From contig JAIUJO010000072.1 in the NCBI GenBank assembly GCA_023846275.1, positions 888,501-952,500 on the forward strand: a stretch of DNA of 64,000 nucleotides, written 5' to 3'. The number at the start of each line of letters is the position of its first letter. Positions within the stretch are counted from its first letter, which is position 1. A model generated the notes under the pieces. The model did not search any database, was not told the DNA's origin, and was given only the letters and a program-made list of their open reading frames with translations. Origin of the DNA: Vanilla planifolia (Eukaryota > Streptophyta > Magnoliopsida > Asparagales > Orchidaceae). Shown here piece after piece: positions 51,967-64,000 of this stretch. A program made the translations under genes and the position numbers.

Positions 51967-54519
51967 TTAGTTATTTTTTGTATGTCTATCTTCAATGTCT
52001 TTTTTAAAAAGAGAATTTAAAAATGGAATATAAAACATGAGATAAATCAAAAGACAAATAATGTGATTAAATTATTAAAATTAGTAAAATAAAAATAACA
52101 ATTATTAATTATTATTCCTTTAAAAAAAGAAATTTTTTAGTAATTGTTAATAGTTATCAAAATTACTTGCAATTATGATGATGATCAATTACAAATTATT
52201 TTTAATATTATAATAAAAAATTGTTATAAATTGAAATAGACATAACGAATAATATACTTAATTAAACTATTTATAATTAAAAATTACAATAAAATAATTA
52301 ATGTATAATAATACTTATGACAACACTTTGTTAAAATTTTTTTAAATTATTAGTATGAATTATTATTTTAAATTATTAATAGTGCTAGCAAAACATTAAA
52401 AATAACTATTATTGCAAAAATTTAATAAAAATATATATTATTGAGAAACATTAAAAAAATTATGAATCATTTATTGTTGTTATTATTAAGTTTGGAGAAA
52501 TATTTATATTTTGTTTTATTAAATATTCATTTTTGTTTACTCTTCTTGGTATATTTCTTTTTCTAATTCCTCGAATTCTTGTAATTATCTTTGAAGAGCT
52601 CTGCATTCATTTTTTCTTTATCTTATTACCTTGTTTTATTGTTTTTTTTCCGATTAATATTGTCTTCTTCATGTTCAATTTTGTGCTCTACTTGTTCTAA
52701 GTCTTTTTCCTTTTAATTCTTTTTTTTATAATTACCCCTTCATAGTTATTTCCTTTTATTTTATTCATATTATTCTTAAGAATAATTTTCATAATTATAA
52801 GAATCAAGAACAACATTCATTTATAAATTTTTATTAAAATAAGTAATAGTAATCAAAATAATAGGAATACTAGTAATAATTGACATTAACTTATGTTCCA
52901 AGACTATTAGCATTATAATTGAAATGAAAATAATCTTTTTATAATTAAATTATCATTAGAGCAATTTTTAAGAGTTATGTCCAATAGTTTTTCTAATAAT
53001 TGTTCTTATCACTAATTCTTCAAATATTATTATAAGTTATTAATTACATTAATTCAATATTTTCAATATAAGTAAGTGGTAATTGTTTAAGAAAAATATC
53101 TTTCAAATTAATTTTATAGTTATGGCAATAAATATTTAATTATTAATTGGAAAATTTGTAGTAATTTAATTAAATTATTATGAAAAATTAACAACAATTA
53201 ATAAGAATTATTCTTAATCTAAACAACTTTAATTTCTAAGGGGCATTTAAGAGTGAAAGAATAATAATTATAAATATTTTTATAGCAAATATTCATAATT
53301 AATAAAAGTTATTCTTAAGAACAATAAATGTAGTTAATAATGGTTACATTAACTAATATTTTCAAAGATTTATGAATAAGTATTCTCTCATTCTTTTTAT
53401 ATATTCCTTTTATCCATTAGTTCTCTCACTCCTACATTTTTTTCTCTTACAAATCTTTTGTGCCTCTCTTAAAAATTCCTTTGTGGCCTCTATCTTCTAT
53501 TTCTATTAATTGTTTTTCATTGTTGCTCTTCTCACTCCATCACTTATTCTTTCTTTATTTCTTATCTCTCTCTTCTTTGACTCTATATCATTTGATGTGT
53601 ATCTCTTCTTAAAGCTATCACCATTCATTTGCTCTTCTTTCTCTTCGTTTATGTGTCTATCTCTCTCTTACTCATTCTATTTGTCTCTAATTTTCTAAAT
53701 AAAAATATTTGATAATGCCTTTCTTTTTCTCTATTACTCATTAATCTCCTACACATTTTAATTTATATTTATCTCCACTTAATCTACAAATCAATCAGTC
53801 ACATTCTCCTTTATATCACCATCTTTTGCTTATCCATTTGCTCTCTCTTTTCTCATACCACTTTTTTGACTCATTCTTGCCATCTCATACTCTTTTTGGC
53901 TTGTCTTCTCCGTTAAACTTTGCACATTCTTACACGACCTTTTCCTCATCTTATCTTTTCCTTAATTTCTTCTCTCAATCATAGCTCTAAAAAACTTTTC
54001 TCTTAACTTTTTCACTTCCCTCAATTTCTTTTTTTGTGTCTTTCACTCCATCACTCTTGTAATCTCTTTACCTATGTCTTCTTTTTATCATTAATTTTAT
54101 CTCACTTTACCTTTCTTTCAATTTGATCTTCTTACGTTTCTTTTACCCCCTCTTTTTCTCTCTTTTCCCATCACACTATATAATTGACTCTCCTTATATT
54201 TTTCTCTTGTTTTCTCACTCTACCATTCACTCCTACTCTATATTATTTTCTCTTTATTATCTATTTATCTTCCATTATCTCTGCAAATCTAACTATTTTC
54301 CTTTCACTTGTATTTCCTCTGTTACACTTTATTTATGATTTTTTCTTTACTCTCCTATCTCGATTAGAATCTACCACATAATCTATCTAACATTCTCTTT
54401 TTTATTAATCAATATTTATTATTTAATGATAAAAATTATTGATAGTCATTATTTGTTTCTTGTAATCTTGTTAAAACTATTTTTAACAAGTTTTTGCTCA
54501 TATAAAGTATTATTTTTTA

Positions 54520-54815
54520 GGTCATCCTTGTGTTTAGTGAGTTAAACATTAAATATTTAGCTTTTTAATCGGCTTGTATAGTGTGAAATAGGTTTATATT
54601 TAACAAAACAACCATGCACTTTTAAAGATGAACTACTAGTCTTCAAGGTACTTTAGAATGTTTAACAAGATTTAAGAATTAAATACATGTACATCATATT
54701 TGAAAAGGCTTTCTTTTTTATGAAATAGAAAGTTACTTTGTTGATTATAAGGCACATCTTAATTCATCTCACTTTAAAATCCTAGTTGAGACTATCTGAT
54801 GTTTAAATAATGTTC
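54520..54815. other. Unit-specific insertion of non-CT sequence in unit 4
   Basis: About 300 bp of mixed-composition, AT-rich DNA (GGTCATCCTTGTGTTTAGTG...) follows the AT island. It has no counterpart after the islands of units 2, 3 and 5, where CT-rich sequence resumes directly. No coding block, terminal repeat or clear target-site duplication was seen. It may be a short transposon fragment of unknown type. Confidence 0.6.
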
Positions 54816-56692
54816 ATGTCTTTCACTTTGCTGCCCCCATAATCTCTATCATTCATTCTCTCTTCTGTTTTATATCTCTCTATTTTCTCACTCACCTTTA
54901 TCACTCACTTTCTCTCTCTATCTAAGATCAATTTAATTTATATCATTTATTCTATTTATCATTATCTTTTTATATCTTAATCTATATGGTCTTTATTTAA
55001 GACATTCTTTATCATAGCCTCTATTTTCTCTCTCCTTTTATTATCTCACTTTTTTCTACTTTCTCTCTCTTTCTTTTCTTCTTTTACGTCTTTTTATCGC
55101 TCCTATAACCTTTTCTACCTTTCACATTATTTATGCTAGCATGTCACTTTCTATATGCATCTCTGCCTCTTATGTTATATCCTACACTTTGCCTTGCTCT
55201 ATTTATTCATTTACCTTTTTACCTTTTTATAATCTTTGAATTAGTCTAATTCATTGAATTACTCTTTCGCTTTCTTACATATCTCTTTAAATTCTCTTTC
55301 AATTTATCATCCTTTTTTTCGTCTCTAATTGCTTCTATCTTATTTCTATAATCTTTTATGCTCCTTCACTCTTTATTTAATTTATTCATCATTCTTCTAA
55401 CTCTCATAATTTCTTTCAGTACTTTATCACTTAATTTACTCTTCCTCTCCCTTCTATCTATTTCATCAACAATTATTCTTATTTATCCTATCATTTCTTG
55501 ACGCTTTCTCTATTCCATGTATTTCATCTCTTATTTCTCTCATATGCCCTTTATTACCTCTCTCCTTACCTTTATAGTTTTCCATTTTTATCATTTTATA
55601 TGCCCCTCATTAATTATCTCTCATATTGTCACCTTATCTTTTTGTCACTTATCTCTAGCACATTATCTTTTCTCCACTCTATTTTGTCTTTTTTATTATC
55701 TCTATTTCCATTATCTTATTTATCTTGCATCTTTGTCTCCTTATCTTCTCTCTTTTCTCCATCTCATTCTATCTCTTTGTTTTTCTTTCACTTATATGTT
55801 TGCTTTTATTTCTTTTACCTTCATTATTTCTCCATTTCTTTATCTCCAAATGTCTTCTCATAATCTCTAACTTTCTTTGTATCTCTATCACTGAACCTCT
55901 CTACTTCCCTCTACTGTTTCTCCCCGACTTTATCTCTTTATCTCTTTTTTGTTTGACCTATTTCTTATCATTGTCTATCATTCTCTTTTATCTGTGATCC
56001 TAACCTATTATTTTCTCTCTTCTCTCTCTTCCTTTATCTTCCATAAATTTTTTTCTTTATAGCACTCTCTTTTCCAATTTGTCTAACACTCTTTCTATTA
56101 TTTCACCTATCACATTCTTTTCTCTTTTCTTACTATCTCCTCTCAGTATATAACCCATAATTTTTGTCTCATTTATGTCAAAGTCTTCATCATTTCCCTC
56201 CATTCTTTTTATCTCCCTTTATTTTCTCTATCAAATACTCCCCTTACTACTCCATGTTTTATCTTACTCACTTCTACATTCTCTCCATCCCTGTATCTAT
56301 TTTTTTTCATAACACATTTTATCTCATCTAATCGACTCTTCCCTTATCTCCTTATCAATCAACCATCTTATTCTCAATTAAAGCACTCTCCCTCCCTTTT
56401 CTCTCATTATCAAGGATTATCTCTTTCTTGACCTACCTTAGTCCTTTATTCTCTTCCTCTCTCCCTATTGCTCTTTTATTTCTTTTTTCTTTCTTCCTCT
56501 CCCATCTTATATAAATCATTTTTGTCATTCTTCTTTGCTCATTTCATCTCTCACTTTTTCAAGCATTCTCTATCTCGGTATTTGTTTCCCATTATTATTA
56601 TTCTCTATTCCCTTAGTCTTTTCTATTTTTATTTGATGATATATATACTTTATCTACATTGATTCTCACCTCTCCCACATTTCATAATATTT

Positions 56693-56695
<3 letters not shown>

Positions 56696-56737
<42 letters not shown>
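56696..56737. repeat. (AT)21 microsatellite
   Basis: Perfect AT run of 42 bases at the CT-to-AT switch between units 4 and 5. Confidence 0.92.
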
Positions 56738-56739
<2 letters not shown>

Positions 56740-56943
56740 TACTCTCTCTATTTCTCCTTTTTAATCAATCATTGCATGTCTATCTTTAGTATCCTATTTC
56801 AAAGGAAAGTCAATTAATAGAACAACAAATATATATATATATATATATATCTTACTCTCTCTCTTTTTCCTTTTTAATCAATCATTGCACGTCTATCTTT
56901 AGTATCCCATTTGAAAGGAAAGTCAATTTAAAGAACAACAAAT
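56738..56943. repeat. 93-bp tandem duplication spaced by (AT)n at the unit junction
   Basis: Copies at 56738-56830 and 56851-56943 have the same length and differ at about 7 of 93 positions by eye, or about 92% identity. Each starts with CTTACTCTCTCT just after an AT run and ends with AGAACAACAAAT. Copy 1 is preceded by (AT)21 and copy 2 by (AT)11 (56829-56850). The duplicated piece spans the unit junction itself. Confidence 0.9.
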
Positions 56944-59900
56944 ATGATATGAATCAAATGAAGGATAGTATGATCAATAAATTAGAAGAAGTATAATAAA
57001 GAATAAAAATATTAATTGTTATTCTATTAAAACTGGGAAAATCTTTAATAATTTTTAAGAGTTCTGAAAAACAATTACAAATAAGAGGAAAAACCACTAT
57101 AAATAGAATTTAATATTATTTCAAATATTATTTATAATTTCAAATAGGTAAAAAAAATTATTTAAAGTAGAATAATTAAATTTATTTTTTTTAAAAAAAG
57201 AGTATTATTTTTTAAATTATGTTGAGAATAAAATTTTTTAAACAATTTATAACCAAAAATTTATATAAAGTAATTAATTAATTATAATGGCTACCATAAT
57301 ATCCATAGTCTTATTCTTATGTTATTAATTAGAACTATTAAGTTAATTTATTAGGATTTTCAAATTCTAGTAAATATGAAGAATATTCATTGAAGTTAAG
57401 AAATAACTAATAATAAAGAATGTAAAAAATAAAATGATAATAATAAATATTATTTTAAATATTTCAGAGAAAAAAATTGTAGTCATTTTTGAAATTACTA
57501 TTATTCTTTTTTGTTTTCCTCGAGTTGTTTTTCTTCTTATTCCACTTTATCTATTTGTTCTTATTTCTTTTATTCTTGTACTTATACATGAAACTTTTAT
57601 TTTTTTTTCCATTTTGCTTTTTATCATATTTTCTTCTTTTATTCCTTTTTATTCATATAGTCATTTTCTTATTTTGGCTCATTTCAATGTTCTACTTCTT
57701 ATAATTCGTCTTTTTATAATCACTTTCTTCATAATACCTCTTTTAGAATCACATTACTATTTTTGGCTTGTATGTTTTTCTAAATGAATTTAGGAAATAC
57801 CATTATAAGGTAATAAATAATTATATTAATTTAAATACTATTAGTCATAATTTGTAATTGATAAAAATTAGATCACTAACATAAAACGCTACTACCTTTA
57901 TGTTTTTTTATTTTATGTTTATAATGCAATCTTATTCTTTGTTTATTAATTTTTATTAGAATAGTTTTTTTAAAAATTTACAAAAAAAATGAACAAAGTA
58001 TGTTTTTAGATATCTTATGATTATGCTTACAATAAAATTATTTATCATTATCATCACAATTTAATAATCAACAAACTTTTTTGTTTTTATGTTAGTCTCA
58101 TTACTTTTAAGAAATAATTTGAACAAAAATTGGAAAGACTAAATTACAACATATATCATGAATATATTAATTAATATTATTTCTTCGAAATTAAAATAAG
58201 AATTCTTAGAATAAATTTTTTAGCATAACATAACTACAATAATAGTAATTATTGGTATTAAATATTATTAATTATTCATGTAAAATGATTACAAATATAA
58301 TTAGCCTATGAATAACATATTTATATATGGTTGATGGTCATGAAATTTTTATTAGTGTTTAATAGTATTAGAAAAAATTATTCATACCTCTAATTATTAA
58401 ACTATTATTCACTATAATTATTTATTATTGATAATAACAACAATAATTTTTAATTAGTTATAAATATATATGGAATGATAATTTAAGAATGAAAAAGTGT
58501 TAAATTTAAATATTAATTTTGCTAAGAAATATTTCATTATTAGTTATAAATTAATAATAATTTTATTAACTGACTATTTAATTTTAAGTATAGTTAATTA
58601 GAATTTTTATTAAAAAAATTTAACTATAATTTCTAAGAGGAAGAATGAAAATAGAAGAAAAAAAATTATAAGAATAAACATTATAGTAATTCATTATTAG
58701 TAAAAACGTTTTAAAGAAGTTTAGTGGTAACTAATAATTATTACAAATATTTTACAAAACTATATAGTGGTTTTTCATATTAAAAATTAATATTTTTTGT
58801 ACAACAATAAATGATAATTTAGAAGAATTTTGATTAATTATTATTAAAAAATATATTTTTTATATTTTCTTGTCACAAAACAATTGACTTAAGGGATTAG
58901 TAATTTATTCTTTATGTTTTTCTTTTCATAGTCTTTATTTTTCTTTATTCTCTATTTCTCTCTTTATTTATGTCCCTTTATCCACCACTTTTTCACTCAT
59001 TATTAACTTTTGTCTCTCACAAAACGTTTGTGCCTCTCTGAGTCGCATTCATTTTTTTGTCCATTCTTTAGTTTTTGGAAATTTTCCCTCTTCTTGCTAT
59101 TCTTCATCTACTTGTTAGTACTTTCTCTTTTTCTTCTCTTAGTTTTTTTGCCGTTCTATGATTTGTTGTTTGCCTCTTTTTAAAACTCTCTTTTAGTTTT
59201 TTCTCTCTATCTTGCGATGTTTTTATATTTTAATCATTCAAATTATCTGCATCTTTATCTTGTTTCTCCCTCCACTCAAAATAACATGCTCTATTAATGA
59301 CTCTTTTTTTTACTATTCATCAATCTCTCTCACCTTCTTATCTCTTCACATCTCCTCTCAAGCTACATAGAATAAACTCAATCTGTCTCTCGCTCTCTCT
59401 CACTTTTGTCTCACCTTCTCTTATTTGTGACAATTTTCTCTCTTCTCATATCTCTTTTATTATCTAATTCTTACTATCTCTTGCTCTTTTTTGAGTTATT
59501 TCTTCTCTTTATAACTTTATACTATTTCTATTACACTTTCTGTATCCTATTCATCTTTATCATCCATAATCTATTCTTCTAATCTCTACTTGTCTCACTA
59601 TTTTCTCTATCATGACAGTCATCACTTTTTGAGTTCCCTTACTTTCATTTCTTTTCTTATTTTTTGTATGACTTGTCTCTTTATATTTTTCACTCTCTCT
59701 ATTAGATACACATTCTATCATACAATGAATTTTTTAATCTCACTTTCTCTCTCTAGTATTGTCCAACTCTATAATTTCCCTTTCTAACACTCACTCTAAC
59801 ACATCTTTACTTTATTATCACTCACTCTTCTTTTTTTCAATCTATCATGGCTCTCATTTATTAATCATAACAACTATGTGTTTCTCTTCTCACTCTTCTT

Positions 59901-62649
59901 TATCTTGGCCTATGTTTTTCTTTTGCTATTATTGCCCCCTTATTCATTGCTTCCCTCTACCTTATTCCTCTTTTGCTCTTCTCCATCACTACAACTTCCT
60001 ATATCTATCTATCAACCTTCTCTCCATTCCAATCTCCCTCCTTCCTTTTATCTATGAGTTTCACATTGTATTTCCTTTACTTAATTTATCTCTTTTCTCT
60101 TTCTATTGCAACCACTATTTCTCACATTGTCTCACTTTCTATTTTATCTTCCATCCCATCTCTTACCCTCTTTCCTCTCCACTTTCTTCACTCTAATTCA
60201 CACTCCTAACTTTTTGATCAATTGATTTCTGACTCTTCCATACATTTCTTTCATTCTACTTCTTTCTTTCTTTATTCTATTTTTTCCCTTATTGTCCCTA
60301 AAATCCCACTTCTTTCTTTAACTTGTAATCTCGTCTTGTATATTTCCTTATGAATTGCTTCTTTATCTCTATCTTATCCATCAAAATCGATCAAAAAATT
60401 TATCTCTTTCTCTCAAATTTAAAATTCAATATATATTACAAAAATAATACTTTCTATTAACAATATTATTTTATAATAATTTAAATTATATTTATTACAT
60501 GATCTGATAGTTATAATTTATTACTTATAAATTTTTCATTATTTCTCTCCAACTGAACATCTTAATCTTTCACTATTCCCTTTTATCTTTTACCTCCATA
60601 TATCTTTCCTCTCAGCTGCCTTTAGCAGTTCACACTCTCGTCTACTTCTATAATAACTTTCTTCTTAATTTCTCAAAGGATTTTTCTCCTCCTATTTCCC
60701 TATTCTTTTCTTAATCCTCTATTACCATAGCCCATCATTGTCATCTTCATTGAACTCTCTCTTTTGCAATCCTTTTCCATTTGTCCCTCTATTTCTTTTC
60801 CTCTCTATTTGCTATTTCTCTTCTCTTTATTTTTCCCTTTTCATCTCCCTTATTCATACTGAATTTATTATTTATTTATATATTTTTTTATTTCTTCTAC
60901 TTCAATTTTTTCCTTTCTATCACTTTTTAACTCTCAAATTTCAATCATCTATCATTTCTATCTTCACTATATCTTATATCTATCAAAATATCTACCTCGT
61001 TCATTTTCTCTCTTATTTCCAACTTTTTTGTTCTCTCACTCTCCTTTTACACCCTTTTTCTTTGTTTATTCCTTTCACTTTATTTTTCTCTCACTTTTGC
61101 CCCTTGGTTTTAGTATTTCCATTCTTCTTTTCTAACATTTTATCACTCCTCCTAATCTTTACTACCACACATTGTTTATGTTTGGATGTATTTTTCTTTC
61201 CTTATTTCTTCCTCTTATGTTATAACATAAATTTTGCTTCTCCTTATGAATTTATTTGCCTATTTACCTCTACAATCTTTTTGTATTAGCCTAATTCTTT
61301 GTCTTTATCTTTCTTTCTCTTGATGAGCCTTCACTCTCTTACATCTCTTTACATCTTTTCTCTTATCACAACCCTCTTATTCGTAAAATATTTCATATCA
61401 TATTGTTTCTCTGTTTATTCTCTTTAGGTTTATCCTCTCTTTTTCTCGTCTCTAATTATATCTATCTTATTCCTATTTTCTCTTGCTCTCCATATCTTTT
61501 TGTCATCTCTATCCATCATTCTTCTAATCTTAATTTTTCTCAACACTTTATCACTCCCATCTCATTTCCTCTCTAGTTTCCTTGTGACTTACTATCACTC
61601 TTATGAATCCAATCTATTTCCCTCACCTTCTTTCTTTCCACAATCTCCTATATTAAATCTCTCATATGATCTTTATTTTGTCTCACACCTTACGTCTTTA
61701 TTTTGATTCTTTATCTTCATCTTCATCTTTGTTTATCTCTCTCTTATTTTCTCCCTCTCTATGTCTCTTCCCTTGTGCACTATACTTCTACCACTCTCTT
61801 TTGCCTCTTAGCCATATATCACCTTTAACAAATTTATCTCTCATCTCTTTCTCCTTATATCCTCTCTTCTCTATCTTGCTATATCTATGTAATTTTTTCT
61901 CTCACCTTTCACTTTGCTAGCTCTCTTATATATTCATTATATCATGATATCATTATCTCTAAATTCCCTCAAGTGAGGAATATCTAGCTTTCTTTGCATC
62001 TTTATTATCGAACCTCTCTTTTACCTTTTTTGTTTCACCTTACTATCATTACCATTTTGTATCACACTCATTCCCTTTTTTTCTTAGTTTCTCTTATCCC
62101 TAATTATCGACTCTCTCATTATTTTCCTCTTCAAAATCTCTACCATACATTGTTCTCTCTACACTTTCTTTCTTAATCAAATTTATTCTCCATAATTTCT
62201 TTTCGTTCTAACTCTTTCTTTCCTTCTTCTCTCTGACACTCACCACTAAATCTTTCAAATACTTTCTCGTCCCACTCTCTCTCACTTCTCAATATATGTG
62301 TCTTAATGCCTCTCATGTATATAAAAGTTTTAGCTATCTTTTCTCTTCATCATTTTTATTTCTCTTTAGTTTCTCTCTCTGATGCACTACTCATTTTCTT
62401 CTCTTTATCTTGAGAATCTCACACTCTCTCCTCATTATCTTGTTTTCTTGCTCTCTTTGAACCTATTTTCTCTCATCTCGCTCTCTGTTCAATTATCTCC
62501 AATTTATCAATCTATCTTATTCTATTAATTGATGCTCCCTCCAAAACACTTTTCCCTTATTCAATCCTAATTATTATCTCTTTCTTGTTCTACTTCACTC
62601 CCTCACTCACTTTCTTTTACTTTGCCTCTTTATTTATTCTTTTAACTCC
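56757..62649. repeat. CT/AT tandem array, unit 5 (about 5.9 kb)
   Basis: AT half 56757 to about 58890. It includes the TTATTCTTGTACTTATACATGAAACTTTT motif family near 57570-57600, which has counterparts near 41750 and 47100. CT half about 58890-62649, with the AT island at about 60410-60535 and the unit landmark at about 61211 (CCTCTTATGTTATAACATAA). It is the longest unit. No gene; the frames at 59759-60196 and 60738-61289 are low-complexity artefacts. Confidence 0.8.
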
Positions 62650-64000
62650 TTTTATTGTTTTATTTACACATGAAATTTAGCATATTTAATTTTATTCTTT
62701 TTCATGTTTTCTTATTTTATTCAAAATTTCTCTATCATTCACCTCTTCCAGTATATTTTTGTGCCCTACAATTTCTTATTCTTCTAGTTATCAATAATAA
62801 TTTAATATGTTTTCCTTCAAGAATTCTCTTTCTTATTCTTCTAGTTATCAAAAATATTATTAGTTTTTTTACCATAGTTTTTAAAAATGATACTAATAAC
62901 TATAAAGATAATTATAATTTCGTAATGAATTTTATTAATTTAAAATAGTCTTATTTTGTAATTACTAAGAGTTATAAAATTACACTTTTGTTTTGTTTCA
63001 TTTTTATAATTAGTTCATATTCATTGTTTTCCTATTTTCATTATAATATTGTTTTCAAAAACTAGGAAAAAAAGAAGAAAAAACATCATTTAGCTATTCA
63101 TTCGGGTATCTATTTAGTGAATTTATTTATTATTTAATTTTTAATTTAACAATTAAAAATTTTGTTTTTAAATTTTATTACAAATTATAATCTAAACTTG
63201 TTTTTGAAACTACAAATAAATTGATTATTTTTATCTCAGTAGTAACAAATGTTTTCTTAAGATAGTTTTATGGATAATAATAACAACAATATTTTAATTA
63301 TACTCATAACTTTTTTATTCTTACAAATTATGTTTTCTCTTAATTTTTTTTGTCTCTCCCTAGCTTTACCTTCTACTCTTTCTTTCTTCCCTTATCTCTC
63401 TAACAGCTTTATCTCTTTTTTCCTGCCGTTATCCCCTTTTATTAAATTCCCCTTCTTTCTTATCATTCTCCTTAATCTCTCTAAGGCAATTTCTATTACT
63501 ATTTCTCTCTTCCTTTATTAGTCTCTATCACCATAGTCTTCCATTATGTATTTAAGTTTCTTTTATTAAACTCTTTCTCACACTCCTCTCCCTTATGTTC
63601 CTAATGTTTCTCTTCCTCTCTATCATTAGTCCTTAAATTTTTCTCTATTATATTCCTTTTTATTTTTTCTCCCAATATCTTTCTCCTAATATCTCCTATT
63701 TTTTTATTTCTAATTTATCTCTTTATGTTCTTTGTCACTCTTCCTCTCACTGTTGTTTTTTTTTGCACATTATATCTATCATTTTTGTGCATTTATCTCT
63801 CTTATTATCTCTTTTCTCTCCTTTTTATTCTATCTCACTTCTTTCACTTAACTTTATCTTTTTGTCCTTATATCTCTACCCCTTTATTCTCTCTTATTTA
63901 TCTATCTCTCTATTTTCTCACTCACTTTCTCTCTATCTATGATCATTTTAAATTATATCGCTGAATCTGTCTCTTATTATCTTTTTATGTCTAAATCTGT
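62650..64000. repeat. CT/AT tandem array, unit 6 (partial, shortened)
   Basis: The AT half is only about 0.7 kb (62650-63335). It seems to begin with the middle of a normal AT half (TTTATTGTTTTATTTACACATGAAA, compare 57570-57600), so the first 0.6-0.9 kb is missing. The CT half begins near 63335. At about 63905-63985 it reaches a stretch (TCTCTCTATTTTCTCACTCAC ... ATCTTTTTATGTCTAAATCT) that matches 54885-54985 of unit 4. That is much sooner than in unit 4, so part of the CT half is also missing. Confidence 0.7.

Larger units (their letters stand above)
51967..56756. repeat. CT/AT tandem array, unit 4 (about 4.8 kb)
   Basis: AT half 51967 to about 53385, shorter than in units 2 and 3. It opens after TTTTTAGTTATTTTTTG and contains GGAATATAAAACATGAGATA and AATAATGTGATTAAATTATT. 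CT half about 53385-56756, with the AT island at 54405-54520, a private insertion at about 54520-54815 and the unit landmark at about 55163 (CTGCCTCTTATGTTATATCC). It ends in (TA)21 and the start of a 93-bp duplication. Confidence 0.8.

Overview
The window looks like nuclear DNA from a large, transposon-rich plant genome. All the evidence for this is non-genic: a decayed plant-type L1 (LINE) reverse transcriptase, two decayed Ty1/copia polyproteins with a long LTR, and very large blocks of low-complexity DNA. I see no intact host gene, no tRNA or rRNA gene and no CRISPR array. Nearly all long open frames are by-products of base composition.

Layout. (1) 1-6458 is AT-rich DNA without a recognisable gene. 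(2) 6459-8400 is a plus-strand L1 ORF2 relic. (3) 8825-8874 is an imperfect inverted repeat, followed by TG-rich block A (8875-15270). (4) 15282-19615 is a plus-strand Ty1/copia gag-pol relic. It is cut into by block A inside gag, and is followed by a polypurine tract and a long 3' LTR (19787-23693). (5) That LTR is interrupted by TG-rich block B (20487-22612), which has an exact 13-bp direct repeat at its two edges. (6) TG-rich block C (23701-38864) begins where the LTR ends. Its first part, 23945-26070, is colinear with block B. (7) 38865-39768 is a minus-strand copia sliver (second half of RT plus RNase H) wedged between block C and the next array. (8) From 39764 to the window end runs a tandem array of roughly 5-kb units. 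Each unit has an AT-rich half of about 1.4-2.1 kb and a pyrimidine-rich (CT) half of about 3.3-3.8 kb, and shared landmarks recur every 4.7-6.0 kb.

How the parts relate (inference). The simplest history is a copia element that inserted into a pre-existing TG-rich tract, leaving A on one side and C on the other. It later lost its 5' LTR and the start of gag, and then received a copy of the proximal 2.1 kb of C (block B) in its 3' LTR. The CT/AT array is a separate large satellite-like tandem array whose edge falls inside the minus-strand copia relic. From about 8.9 kb to 64 kb the plus strand is markedly T-rich, as G+T in the TG blocks and then C+T in the tandem array.

I found no new coding system. 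The notable content is structural: the copied TG block with its insertion-like footprint, and the composite CT/AT tandem array.
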